Source: Pseudomonas sp. GM74 (lineage in GTDB: Bacteria; Pseudomonadota; Gammaproteobacteria; Pseudomonadales; Pseudomonadaceae). From it: a DNA stretch of 64,000 nt. Shown piece by piece: positions 9,329 to 18,700 of this stretch; position 1 is the stretch's first letter; each line of letters opens with the position of its first letter. The position numbers and the translations under genes are program-made. The stretch covers positions 62,001 to 126,000 of the forward strand of contig NZ_AKJG01000046.1 of assembly GCF_000282455.1 (NCBI RefSeq), read 5' to 3'. The notes beneath the pieces were generated by a model. That model was not told where the DNA came from. It did no database searches and saw only the letters and a list, made by a program, of their open reading frames with translations.

Positions 9329-10459
9329 TTACAACCAGAGGTTCAGCAAGCGCGCACCCTGGGCGTTGCCATCGGCAAAGTGCTGGCCGTTGCTGCTGAG
9401 GAAGCTATGCCCGGCGCTGCCCTGGTCCCAGAACTGTCCCCGCAGGAACACACTCATGCCAGCGACGGCCTGACTGGCCGGCATCCGGGTCGTGAGGGTC
9501 AGGTGCTGCCAGGCCTGGCCTTCACTGACTTCTCCAGGCTTCAAGTTGACCGACGCCGGTGCCGAAGAACCCCTGTAGCCGCGCCACGGTTGATCCCAGG
9601 TGCCACGGCCGGCAACAAAGGCCGGTACCGCAACCAACTGTACGCTCTGGTCGTTGAGCTTGAGGTAGTTGTCCGGGTACCAGCTGTCGTGGCCGATCAA
9701 TACGCCCAGCCTTCCCGCGGGGGTATCAACGACATTGAGCGAGTGTTCGCCATTCGCCTTGATCCCGTTTTGTTGCGCGAAGAACGGGTGTATCTGGCGT
9801 TGGGGCTGGCCGATCGGCAGGCCATCGCTGTTGAACACCACGCTGCTGTTGTACAGCGCGCCGCGGCCGATTTTCAAGGTGCCGTCGATGATGCTCGGTT
9901 CGGGCAGCACGATGGAGCCCGCCACCAGTGTCACGTGGAATTCTTTGGCCAGCCCTCCGAACAATGCCTGGTAGTCCCTGGCCATTGCCTTGGCTTTCAT
10001 GCGCAGGTGGGCATCGTCCAGACGATTGCCGCCCTCGGCGTTGATCCACGCCTTGGCGAACTTCAGGGGATTGCTCACCGCCAGCCAGTTCATGGCCTCC
10101 TTGAGGGTGCTGGCCTGATACAGCTCATCCTTCTCGCCGCTGACCATCAGCCAGGTACCGACGTGCTCCGGCAGCACAACGACGGTCTTGCCGTTCAGCA
10201 AACCCTGGTCCCGGGCTGCTTGCAGATAGGCCGCGAGCTTGCGGTGCAAACGCTCGGGGCTTTGATAGTCGGTAGGAAACAGTTCGGGCTGGATGCCCAA
10301 CAGATTGCCTCGGTCCGCAGGCGTGCCCTGGTCGACAGCCAGGCTGATCCGCAGGTCCGAAAGGTAATGACCCACTGGCCGGTCTGCGGCCCACATCGCG
10401 TAGGTCGTGAGGGCGGCGAGCAATGCCATGGAAAATGTCAGGTACAAAAATTTGCGCAT
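9329..10459 (-). CDS. Carbon-nitrogen hydrolase (nitrilase) fold protein, catalytic residues missing
   Basis: 376 residues with an N-terminal hydrophobic segment (FLYLTFSMALLAALTTYAM), so membrane-anchored or exported. The nitrilase-superfamily pattern is visible: the Glu region VVVLPEHVG, the site normally holding Lys (QRQIHPFF) and the elbow normally reading ICxDxW (here VLIGHDSWYP). The catalytic Cys is replaced by Gly and the Lys position reads Gln, so two of the Glu-Lys-Cys triad are absent. This suggests a non-hydrolytic binding protein or a different chemistry. It is cotranscribed with the AraC regulator downstream. Confidence 0.75.
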   Translation of the reverse strand: MRKFLYLTFSMALLAALTTYAMWAADRPVGHYLSDLRISLAVDQGTPADRGNLLGIQPELFPTDYQSPERLHRKLAAYLQAARDQGLLNGKTVVVLPEHVGTWLMVSGEKDELYQASTLKEAMNWLAVSNPLKFAKAWINAEGGNRLDDAHLRMKAKAMARDYQALFGGLAKEFHVTLVAGSIVLPEPSIIDGTLKIGRGALYNSSVVFNSDGLPIGQPQRQIHPFFAQQNGIKANGEHSLNVVDTPAGRLGVLIGHDSWYPDNYLKLNDQSVQLVAVPAFVAGRGTWDQPWRGYRGSSAPASVNLKPGEVSEGQAWQHLTLTTRMPASQAVAGMSVFLRGQFWDQGSAGHSFLSSNGQHFADGNAQGARLLNLWL

Positions 10460-10638
10460 GGGGAAACAGTTTACAGCCTGGAGCCGGGCGTGGCTTTTGA
10501 TTTGGAGCGGGATCGAGCATAAAGGGAATCAAGGGCTTATTGGGCAAATTTCAGCGGTGACTGTTTATTTCTCTGGCGGCTGCCTTTCTGCGTGAAGGCG
10601 CGGTAATGAATGGCTTGGTGGGGATCATGGGAGGAGGG

Positions 10639-10670
10639 GGCCGGTCAGCCATCATTTGGCGCGACCGGCC
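10639..10670 (-). terminator. Possible terminator of the type I secretion operon
   Basis: GGCCGGTC / GACCGGCC 8-bp stem with an inner GCC/GGC pairing, just past the stop of the tolC-like gene. No clear U-tract is present, so termination may be Rho-assisted. Confidence 0.4.
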
Positions 10671-10682
10671 GGCAGGTGAACG

Positions 10683-12011
10683 TTATTTGGTGACCAGCAG
10701 TTCCGGGCCGAGGTAGTTGTTGATCTGGTCAATATCGTCGTCGCCCAGGCTGCCCACCGAAGAGGCCAGGCGCAGGCGCGACATCAAATAGCGCAGCTTG
10801 GCATCGAACAGATCGTGGCGCGCAACGAAGAGCAGTTCTTCTGCATTGAGGACATCCGAGTTGGTGCTGGTGCCGCCTTCCTTGAAGCCCTTGCGTGACG
10901 ATGCCAGTGAGCGCTCGTTGGACGCCACGGCCTTCTCCAGCGCACGAATGCGTTTGGCGCCGCTCAGGATGCCTTGATACTCGCGGGTGGTTCCGGTGAT
11001 GACCTCCTGTCGTGCGGCGTCGAGTTCGTCCGTGGCCTTGTCGCTATTGGCACTGGCCTGGCGTGTCAACGCGCTGACGCCGCCACCGGCGAATATCGGG
11101 ATGTTGACTTCCAGTCCGATCGAACCGTAGCGGTTGCGTTGATTCAGTTCGGAGAGGGATTGGCTCTCACCCGCGGTGTAGCCGGCAACGAAATCCAGGG
11201 TTGGCCAATGGCCGGCCCTGGCGCGGTTCACTTCTTCTTCGGCGAGGTCGCGACTGTAACGGCGCGCATGGAGCAATGGGCTATCGACCTGGGCTTTGAC
11301 CAGCCAGTCCTGCAGGTTGCTTGGTACCAGCGGTGGTGTATCGAAACTCGGACGCAAGGTGGTCAGGGATTCGGGGGTTTCACCGATGTATTCCTCGAGC
11401 TTGCGGCGCGCGTTGACCAGGTTGTCTTGGGCTTCGATCAGTTCGGCTTCGGCGAGGTCGCGGCGAGCGGTCGATTCGTCGACGTCGGTGACGGTGCCGG
11501 CCCCCAGTTCCAGGCGCCGTTTCGCCGAAGCGAGTTGCTCTTCAAAGGCGTTCAGCTTGGACTTGGCCAAGGTGATGGTTTCGCTGGCCAGGAGCACGTC
11601 GAAATAGCTTTCGGCCAAGCGCACCGCGGCATCCTGGCTCTTGGCATCGAATACCGCGTTGCTGTAGTCGGCACGCTGCTGACCCTGGCGGTACTCGGCC
11701 ATCTTCTGTTTGTTGAACAGCGGCTGGCGCAGGCGCACGTTGGCGCCCTTGGAGTCGTAGTCGAGATCCCTTTCGATGCCACTCTGGCGTTGTGTGCCGT
11801 TGACCTTGTTGTCGTAGGCAGAGGCGTTGATCTGCGGTAGCAGGCCGGCCGTGCCGATGGCGCGGTTTTCCCCGCCGGCCTCTTTTTCATGCATGGCGGC
11901 CTGGTAGATGGGCCCCTGGAACTGCAACAGATCCCAGGCTTGCTTGAGGTCCATGGCGTTGGCCGGCAAGGCCAACCCCATCAGGCAGAAGAGCAGGCAA
12001 TGACGATCCAT
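10683..12011 (-). CDS. TolC family outer-membrane channel of a type I secretion system
   Basis: 442 residues. The signal peptide MDRHCLLFCLMGLALPANA is followed by two OEP repeats rich in long amphipathic helices (DAAVRLAESYFDVLLASETI, VTDVDESTARRDLAEAELIE), as in AprF/TolC. It forms the outer-membrane exit duct for the RTX protein. I chose the ATG at 12011 because AAGGAAC sits 8 nt upstream, inside the hlyD end, and it starts a good signal peptide. The frame extends 10 codons further. The gap to the adaptor gene is 1 nt, so it is the third gene of the operon. Confidence 0.9.
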   Translation of the reverse strand: MDRHCLLFCLMGLALPANAMDLKQAWDLLQFQGPIYQAAMHEKEAGGENRAIGTAGLLPQINASAYDNKVNGTQRQSGIERDLDYDSKGANVRLRQPLFNKQKMAEYRQGQQRADYSNAVFDAKSQDAAVRLAESYFDVLLASETITLAKSKLNAFEEQLASAKRRLELGAGTVTDVDESTARRDLAEAELIEAQDNLVNARRKLEEYIGETPESLTTLRPSFDTPPLVPSNLQDWLVKAQVDSPLLHARRYSRDLAEEEVNRARAGHWPTLDFVAGYTAGESQSLSELNQRNRYGSIGLEVNIPIFAGGGVSALTRQASANSDKATDELDAARQEVITGTTREYQGILSGAKRIRALEKAVASNERSLASSRKGFKEGGTSTNSDVLNAEELLFVARHDLFDAKLRYLMSRLRLASSVGSLGDDDIDQINNYLGPELLVTK

Positions 12012-12012
12012 T

Positions 12013-13353
12013 TCATTGTTCCTTGAATGAGCTGTCCACACGTTCGAGCATTGGTTTAAGAAGATAGCTCAACATATTGCGTTCGCCGGTCTTGATGGTG
12101 ACGCTGGCGGGCATCCCGGGGCGAATGTGATTGGTGCCAAGCAGGCCCATGCCATCGGGGGTGACTTCCACCTGGGCCAGATAGAACGGCTGCTTGCTTT
12201 CCTCGTCCATCAGGCGGTCGGCGGAAATGGTCATCACACGGCCGGGGATGTTTGGTGTCTTGGCATGGTTGAAGGCCGGGAAGGAAATGTCCACGGGCAG
12301 GCCGGGGACCATTTTGTCGATGGCCTGCACAGGAATCATCGCGTCGACCTGCAAGGGTTCGTTGACCGGAACGATTTCCATGATCTTGAAGCCGGGTTGA
12401 ATGATCCCGCCGACGGTGGCGATGCTCAAAGCCTGGACCATGCCATCGATCGGCGATCGAATCACCGTGTGGGTCACTTCATAGTCGAGCGCGCGCAAGC
12501 GGTCGGCCAGGGTGGTGTTTTCCTTGGCGGTTTCCGTCAACTGCGATTCGACTTCCTTCAGGTAGTCGTGCTGGCGCTGCAGGATGCGCAGCTTGATTTC
12601 GGTGGTCTGGCTACGCACGCGGGCGATGTTGTTGAGGTTCTCGGCCTGGCCGGCGGAGAGGTCGGCATTACTGCGTTCCAGCTCAAGCAGGCGGTTGCGC
12701 GGCACATAGCCTTCGGCCGTCAGCACGCGGGTGCCTTGCAGTTCCTGGTTGAGGAAACTGATCTGTGAGGCGCGGGCACTGTAGACCTGCTGCAGGCCCT
12801 TGAGCTGCACGGCCGACGCCGCCAGGTTCTCCTGCAGGATGCTGATCTCGCCGGCGAGACCGGCGCGCCGGGTGTCGAGCAGACGCTGTTGCAGGTCCAT
12901 GGCGGCTTCCAGGCGGTGGTCATCCTTGAAGCGCTTGAGCAGTTCAGGATCGAAGTTCACCACCTCGCGGCCGTCACGTTCCGCTTCCAGACGGTTTTCC
13001 ACCGTCTTGCTGACGATGTACTGGGCGCTGACCGCACCCTGTTCGGCAAGGGCACGCAACGAGTCGAGGCGGACCACCTCCTGGCCTTTTGTCACCAGAT
13101 CGCCTTCGCGAACGAGAATGGCCTCCACGGTGCCGCCGCTCAGATGCTGCACGGCTTTGCGATTGCTGGTGACCTTGACCGTGCCTGTCGCTACCACGCC
13201 GGCATCCAGCGGCGCCAGCCATGACCACAGGAGGAAGCCGCCGAAGCCGGCAAGCACCAGCCACACGCCCCACCGCGCGGGTTTGCCGACGTCCAGGTCT
13301 ACCACGCTCCTGGAATCGGCTGTAATCATCTCGGTATGTTGGCTCATTTGCAT
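12013..13353 (-). CDS. HlyD family periplasmic adaptor (membrane fusion protein) of type I secretion
   Basis: 446 residues. One N-terminal membrane span (about 32-52, VLAGFGGFLLWSWLAPL) follows a short cytosolic tail. A lipoyl-like segment (AVQHLSGGTVEAILVREGD), a long coiled-coil hairpin (about 120-290) and the second lipoyl half (VIRSPIDGMVQ) come next. A beta-barrel end with IRPGMPASVTIKTGER is the AprE/PrtE-type HlyD signature. It bridges the ABC transporter and the TolC duct. GGGAG lies upstream of ATG 13353; an in-frame ATG two codons later is possible. It follows the ABC gene by 6 nt. Confidence 0.93.
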   Translation of the reverse strand: MQMSQHTEMITADSRSVVDLDVGKPARWGVWLVLAGFGGFLLWSWLAPLDAGVVATGTVKVTSNRKAVQHLSGGTVEAILVREGDLVTKGQEVVRLDSLRALAEQGAVSAQYIVSKTVENRLEAERDGREVVNFDPELLKRFKDDHRLEAAMDLQQRLLDTRRAGLAGEISILQENLAASAVQLKGLQQVYSARASQISFLNQELQGTRVLTAEGYVPRNRLLELERSNADLSAGQAENLNNIARVRSQTTEIKLRILQRQHDYLKEVESQLTETAKENTTLADRLRALDYEVTHTVIRSPIDGMVQALSIATVGGIIQPGFKIMEIVPVNEPLQVDAMIPVQAIDKMVPGLPVDISFPAFNHAKTPNIPGRVMTISADRLMDEESKQPFYLAQVEVTPDGMGLLGTNHIRPGMPASVTIKTGERNMLSYLLKPMLERVDSSFKEQ

Positions 13354-13359
13354 GATCGG

Positions 13360-15096
13360 TCACTCCCGTGCTTTGACGGAGGCCAGCGGAGTCGAGGCGC
13401 CTGCAGGGATCACACTGGCCTTGCGCAGCGCTGCGAATACTTCATCGCGCGTGCCGAGCATCTGCACGCCGCCGTCGCGCAGCATCAGCACCTTATCGAC
13501 GGCACAGAGTACGTTGGGACGGTGAGAAATCAGAATGACGGTCGCGCCACGGCCCTTGAGTTCGGCCAGGGCATCGACCAAGGCCTTTTCGCCGACGTCG
13601 TCGAGGTTGGCGTTCGGCTCGTCCAGCACGATCAGATTGGGCTCGCCATACAGCGCGCGGGCCAGGGCGATGCGTTGCTTCTGGCCGCCGGATAGCGGGC
13701 TGCCATCAGTGCCCAGGCGGGTGTCGTAACCCTGCGGGAAACGCAGGATCATCTCGTGCACGCCAGTGATCTTGGCGGCGCGGATGACCGCTTCGCTGTC
13801 CACTTCGCCAAAGCGCGCAATGTTGTCGGCGATATTGCCCTCGAACAACTCCACGTCCTGTGGCAGATAGCCGAGCCAGGGGCCAAGTTCGCCCTTGTTC
13901 CAGTTGAATATGTCCGCACCGTCCAGGCGCACCTTGCCGGCCTGCGCCGGCCAGACGCCGACCAGCAGGCGGGCGAGGGTGGATTTACCCGAGGCGGACG
14001 GACCGATAATGCCAAGGCTTTCGCCGGGGACAAGGCTGAAGCTCACGCCCCGCAGAATCGTGTTGTTGGTAGCCGGGGCACCGGCATACACATTCTCAAC
14101 CGCCAGCATGCCCATTGGTCGCTGCAGCGACATGCTCGGTGGCCGGCGCGGATAGTCCTGCAGCATCTCGTTGAGCCGGCCCCAGGCCGAGCGGCAGCCG
14201 AGCAATTGCTTCCACGACGCGATGACCTGTTCCACCGGACCCAGTGCGCGGCCGGTGAGGATCGAGCAGGCAATCATCATCCCCGGGGTGATCTTGCCTT
14301 CGATCGCCAGCAGCGCACCGGCGCCGAGGATCAACGACTGCAAAGTGATCCGCACGAAGCGCCCGGTGCTGCTGATCAAGGCGGCGCGATCGGAGGCCAG
14401 GGTCTGCATTTCCAGGATGCGCAAATGGCTTTGGAACCAGCGCTTGCTGATCGACGGCAGCATGCCCATGGCCTCTATGACCTCGGCGTTGCGCAGGTTG
14501 TTGTTGGCGTACAGGGCGGATGAGAGGGCAGCCTGATTGGCGTCGGCCAGCGGCTTCTGCGTCGCCTTCTCGGTGAGCCAGGCCAGGGCCACCAGAATCA
14601 GCGAGCCGATCAGCGTGATCAGTCCGAGTATCGGGTGGATCAGATAGGCGACCAACAGATAGATCGGCGTCCACGGTGCATCGAAGAAAGCGAACAGGGA
14701 ATTGCCGGTGACGAACTGACGGACCTGGGAGAGGTCTTGCAGGGCCTGGGCCGGGTTACCTCCGGCGCGGCTCAGGTTGCGCTCGAATGCAGCGGTGAAG
14801 ATGCGTCGGTTGAGGTCCATGTCGAGGCAGTTGCCGACCCGGATCAGTACGCGGGTGCGAACCATTTCCAGCGTGGACATCAGCAGGAACAGACCCACCA
14901 CCAGGACCGTCAACATCGCCAGCGTCGTGACGTTGCGACTGACCAGGGCTCGATCGTAGACCTGCAGCATATAAATAGCTGGCGTCAACATCATGACGTT
15001 TATGACACCGCTGAACGCCGCCAGCGAATAAAAACTGCGGCGCAGGCGAAAGAGCGCGTCGGCCAGTTCGGAACGGATGTTCGACTGCTTGGGCAT
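13360..15096 (-). CDS. Type I secretion ABC transporter (PrtD/AprD family permease-ATPase)
   Basis: 578 residues. The N-terminal six-helix transmembrane domain (about 20-310, ALFRLRRSFYSLAAFSGVIN, TLAMLTVLVVGLFLLM) is followed by an ATPase domain. That domain has Walker A GPSASGKST, signature LSGGQKQR and Walker B LIVLDEPN, with the switch His in ILISHRPN. It powers one-step export of proteins with C-terminal signals. I took the ATG at 15096 (MPKQSNIRS) because GGGAGGA is just upstream; the frame is open 57 codons further without family similarity. First gene of the operon, divergent from the RTX peroxidase, its likely cargo. Confidence 0.93.
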   Translation of the reverse strand: MPKQSNIRSELADALFRLRRSFYSLAAFSGVINVMMLTPAIYMLQVYDRALVSRNVTTLAMLTVLVVGLFLLMSTLEMVRTRVLIRVGNCLDMDLNRRIFTAAFERNLSRAGGNPAQALQDLSQVRQFVTGNSLFAFFDAPWTPIYLLVAYLIHPILGLITLIGSLILVALAWLTEKATQKPLADANQAALSSALYANNNLRNAEVIEAMGMLPSISKRWFQSHLRILEMQTLASDRAALISSTGRFVRITLQSLILGAGALLAIEGKITPGMMIACSILTGRALGPVEQVIASWKQLLGCRSAWGRLNEMLQDYPRRPPSMSLQRPMGMLAVENVYAGAPATNNTILRGVSFSLVPGESLGIIGPSASGKSTLARLLVGVWPAQAGKVRLDGADIFNWNKGELGPWLGYLPQDVELFEGNIADNIARFGEVDSEAVIRAAKITGVHEMILRFPQGYDTRLGTDGSPLSGGQKQRIALARALYGEPNLIVLDEPNANLDDVGEKALVDALAELKGRGATVILISHRPNVLCAVDKVLMLRDGGVQMLGTRDEVFAALRKASVIPAGASTPLASVKARE

Positions 15097-15373
15097 GTTG
15101 GTCCTCCCACTGCGAAAAGCCGATTGCCCTTGGGGCGCAGCAGCTAACAGTAAATGTAGTCCCATAAACAACTTATGGACACGCAGGCTGGTCGCTCTAT
15201 GGATGGCGAGTCTTCCGAAATCGCTGCGTTGCTCCCTTATGCAGCAGCGTAGGTGGCGGTTAAACACTCCGAAATAACATTTCGCTCTATACCAACGCGC
15301 AACTTTCTATATGTCTTTTAAAAACAGCTAGTTGGGATGCCTGCCACCAGTCGTCTGTTTTAACGACGGAATA

Positions 15374-15402
15374 TTGACAAAGATTTGCTATGGAACTTTA
15401 GT
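15374..15402 (+). promoter_or_regulatory. Putative sigma70 promoter of the RTX peroxidase gene
   Basis: Perfect TTGACA (15374-15379), a 17-nt spacer and TTTAGT (15397-15402, 4/6 of TATAAT). The position predicts an unusually long untranslated leader. Confidence 0.5.
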
Positions 15403-15708
15403 CTTAGTTATCGGGGGGCCCGCCCGCCTGAAGCCTGCCATCGCTTTGGCAGTGCAAGGCGCGGTGATTTTCCCGAGAGGAGCAGAAATATGTCGATCAT
15501 TTCGTTCTTTTGCAGAGGGAAGGGGCTTTCCAGAACGTTTGCCTTCACTTCCAGATTCCATGGCCCGCCCAGGGCTCGAATCCGCTCTGCCTGAACGCCC
15601 GGCGAGCAATTCATATAGCGAATTCCAGGCGCTGATCCCGGGTCCCGGGTAACGCCAGCTCTCGCAAAAAAACACAACCAACAAACTGCGCAAGCCAGCA
15701 CTTGACTT

Positions 15709-15737
15709 GGCGCGGGAGGATTTTCTCGTCCCGCGCC
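15709..15737 (+). promoter_or_regulatory. Leader hairpin before the RTX peroxidase
   Basis: Perfect 9-bp stem GGCGCGGGA / TCCCGCGCC with an 11-nt loop, 30 nt before the ATG and followed by TTTA. An AGGA at the stem-loop junction resembles the GGA motif bound by RsmA/CsrA proteins. It could be an attenuator or a post-transcriptional control site. Function is inferred. Confidence 0.45.
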
Positions 15738-15767
15738 TTTACCCAGACAAATCGAGGGCAATCCAAA

Positions 15768-18700
15768 ATGGCCAATTTCAGCAAGTCGGACCTGGAGTTC
15801 ATCCTCAAGCAAATCTTTATCGCGGAAGCGAACGCCGACGGCGCCAGCCTCATTGATTTGCTTCCCAACACTCAGGTGCCGTTCGGCCTGCGTACCGTTG
15901 ATGGCAGCTTTAATAACCTGGTCACCGGTCAGAGTGAATTTGGCGCAGCGGACAATCCCTTCCCGCGCCTGCTCGATCCTTCCTTTCTATCGCCGCAATA
16001 CGCCGGAACAGGGACGGTGGTCGACCCGCAACCACGGATTATCAGTAACCTGGTCGTCGACCAGACCGCCAACAACCCGGCGGCCTATGCCTCAGCGTTC
16101 GATCCAGGCCTGGACGGTGTGCTCAACTTCGGCGCGGTGGGTAATGACGACGTGCTCAAGGAAGGCGTACAGATAGTCACCAGCCCCGGGCTCGATGGCG
16201 TGTTCGGCACGGCCGATGACAAGGATGTGTTCTTCTTTCCCAACGTGTCGCCGGATGTCGGCCTGACCGCCAGCTTCAACTCGTGGATGACCTTCTTCGG
16301 CCAGTTCTTCGACCACGGTCTCGACCTGGTCACCAAGAGCGCGACCGACGTCGTGTTCATTCCGCTGCAGCCGGACGATCCGTTGTTCGTACCGGGCAGC
16401 CCGACCAACTTCATGGTGCTGTCACGTGCAGTGCGTACCGCGGGCGCGGACGGAGTCGTCGGCACGACCGATGATGGCCAGACCAACACCACTTCGCCGT
16501 TCGTCGACCAGAGCCAGACCTACAGTTCGCACCCTTCGCATCAGGTGTTCCTGCGTGAATACGTCCTCAATGCGGCCGGTGATCCTGTTGCAACAGGGCG
16601 TTTGATTACCAACCGTGACCTTGGCCCGGATGGCCTGTTCGGCACTGCCGATGATGGCGACGGCGAGAATGGCGGCATGGCGACCTGGGCAGTGGTCAAG
16701 GCCCAGGCCCGTGACATTCTGGGCATCAACCTGACCGACGCCGACGTGCACAACGTGCCATTACTGGCAACCGATGCGTACGGCAACTTCATCCGCGGGC
16801 CGAACGGCATGCCGCAGGTGGTGATTCGTATCAGCAACGGTGCCGACGGCATCGCCGGCACGGCTGACGACGTCACGCAACTGGTCGAAGGCAACCGGGC
16901 AGCTCCGATCAGTCTGACCAACGCCGTGAGTACCGGACATGGCTTCCTCGACGACATCGCCCACAATGCCGCGCCGGTCGTCGTCGGCGGGGTTCTGCAG
17001 GCGGATGCCGACATCGCTGTCGGCAATGCGCAGCCCGTTGGCCCTGGCGGCAACAACCTGACCTATGACAACGAACTGCTCGACGCCCACTACATTGCCG
17101 GCGATGGCCGGGCGAACGAGAACATTGGCCTGACCACCGTGCACCATGTGTTCCACTCCGAGCACAACCGCCTGGTCCAGCAATCGAAGGACACTATCCT
17201 GGCCTCCGGCGACCTGGCCTTCCTCAATGAGTGGCTGGTGGACGACGTGGCTGCAATACCGACTACACCTGCCGGGATCGCGGCATTGGTGTGGGATGGC
17301 GAACGCCTGTTCCAGGCCGCCAAGTTCGGCACCGAGATGCAGTACCAGCACCTGGTGTTCGAGGAGTTCGCGCGGACCATTCAGCCACAGGTCGACGAGT
17401 TCCTAGCGCCCAACGGCTATGACACCTCGATCAACCCGGCAATCCTCGCCGAGTTCGCCCACGTGGTGTACCGCTTCGGTCACTCGATGTTGACCGAGAC
17501 CGTCGATCGCTTCGACCCTGCGTTCAATCCGCTGCTCACTGACCCGACCAACCCGGACTCGCAACTGGGTCTGATCGCAGCCTTCCTCAACCCGTTGGCA
17601 TTTGCCAGCAGCGGGGTGACTGCGGACCAGGCGGCAGGGGCGATCATTCGTGGTGTGACCCGGCAGGTCGGCAACGAACTCGATGAGTTCGTCACCGAAG
17701 CGTTGCGCAACAACCTGCTCGGTCTGCCGCTCGATTTGCCGACCCTGAACCTGGCACGTGGTCGCGACACGGGCATCCCCACCTTGAATGAAGCGCGCCG
17801 TGAGTTCTACGCATCCACCGGCGACAGCCAACTCAAGCCGTACATCAGCTGGGCTGACCTGGCGGACAGCCTCAAGCATCCCGAGTCGCTGGTAAACTTC
17901 ATCGCGGCCTATGGTACGCATAGCACGATCACCGCGGCGCTCACACTGGCAGACAAACGCGCTGCAGCCCTGGCGCTGGTATTGGGTGGCGTGGGTTCGC
18001 CGGCTGACCGTCTGGACTTCCTCAACAGCACCGGTGCTTATGCCAACGTAACGCAGGCCGGTGCGGATGGGGTACTGGGTACTGCAGATGACGTGACCGG
18101 TGTGACGGTCACGGGCGTCGACGACATCGACTTCTGGGTCGGTGGCCTCGCCGAACAGAAGATGCCGTTCGGCGGCATGCTCGGCTCGACGTTCAACTTC
18201 GTGTTTGAAACCCAGATGGAGGCGTTGCAGAACGGCGACCGCTTCTACTATCTGTCGCGTACCGCGGGCCTGAACTTCGGCACCGAGTTGGAGAACAACT
18301 CCTTTGCCAAGCTGATCATGCTCAACACCGATGTCACCCACCTGTCGAACACCGTGTTCCTGACGCCGACGTTCACCCTCGAAGTGAATCAGGCCTCTCA
18401 GTTCACCGGCCTTGGCGTGGATGGCCGCGCCGATCCGACCGGCGGCATCATGATCAACGGCGTGGAAGTCGTGCCCCTGGTGATTCGCGATAACCCCGAC
18501 ACTGTGGGGCCGGACGCCAATTATCTGAAGTACACCGGTGAAGACCATATCGTCATGGGCGGCACCGCCGGCAATGACATCATCATTTCCGGTGAAGGCG
18601 ATGACACCATTTACGGTGACGCCGGTAACGACCTCCTCGAAGGCGGTGCCGGTAACGATGCGGTACTGGGCGGCGATGGCGATGACATCATCAGCGACTC

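Larger units (their letters stand above)
15097..15767. other. Divergent intergenic region and long 5' leader of the RTX peroxidase
   Basis: 671 bp between the secretion operon and the peroxidase gene. It contains a sigma70-like promoter toward the peroxidase (15374-15402), giving a leader of about 360 nt. In the leader are a small hairpin (CTGCCA/TGGCAG near 15434), a 34-codon ORF at 15490-15594 with a strong GAGAGGAG ribosome site, and a GC-rich hairpin at 15709-15737. I found no stable conserved gene on either strand. Confidence 0.5.

Noticed and set aside
9218..10522. 434-codon plus-strand ORF opposite the nitrilase-like gene
   Set aside because: Antisense shadow; composition and lack of motifs argue against coding, while the minus strand shows nitrilase motifs.
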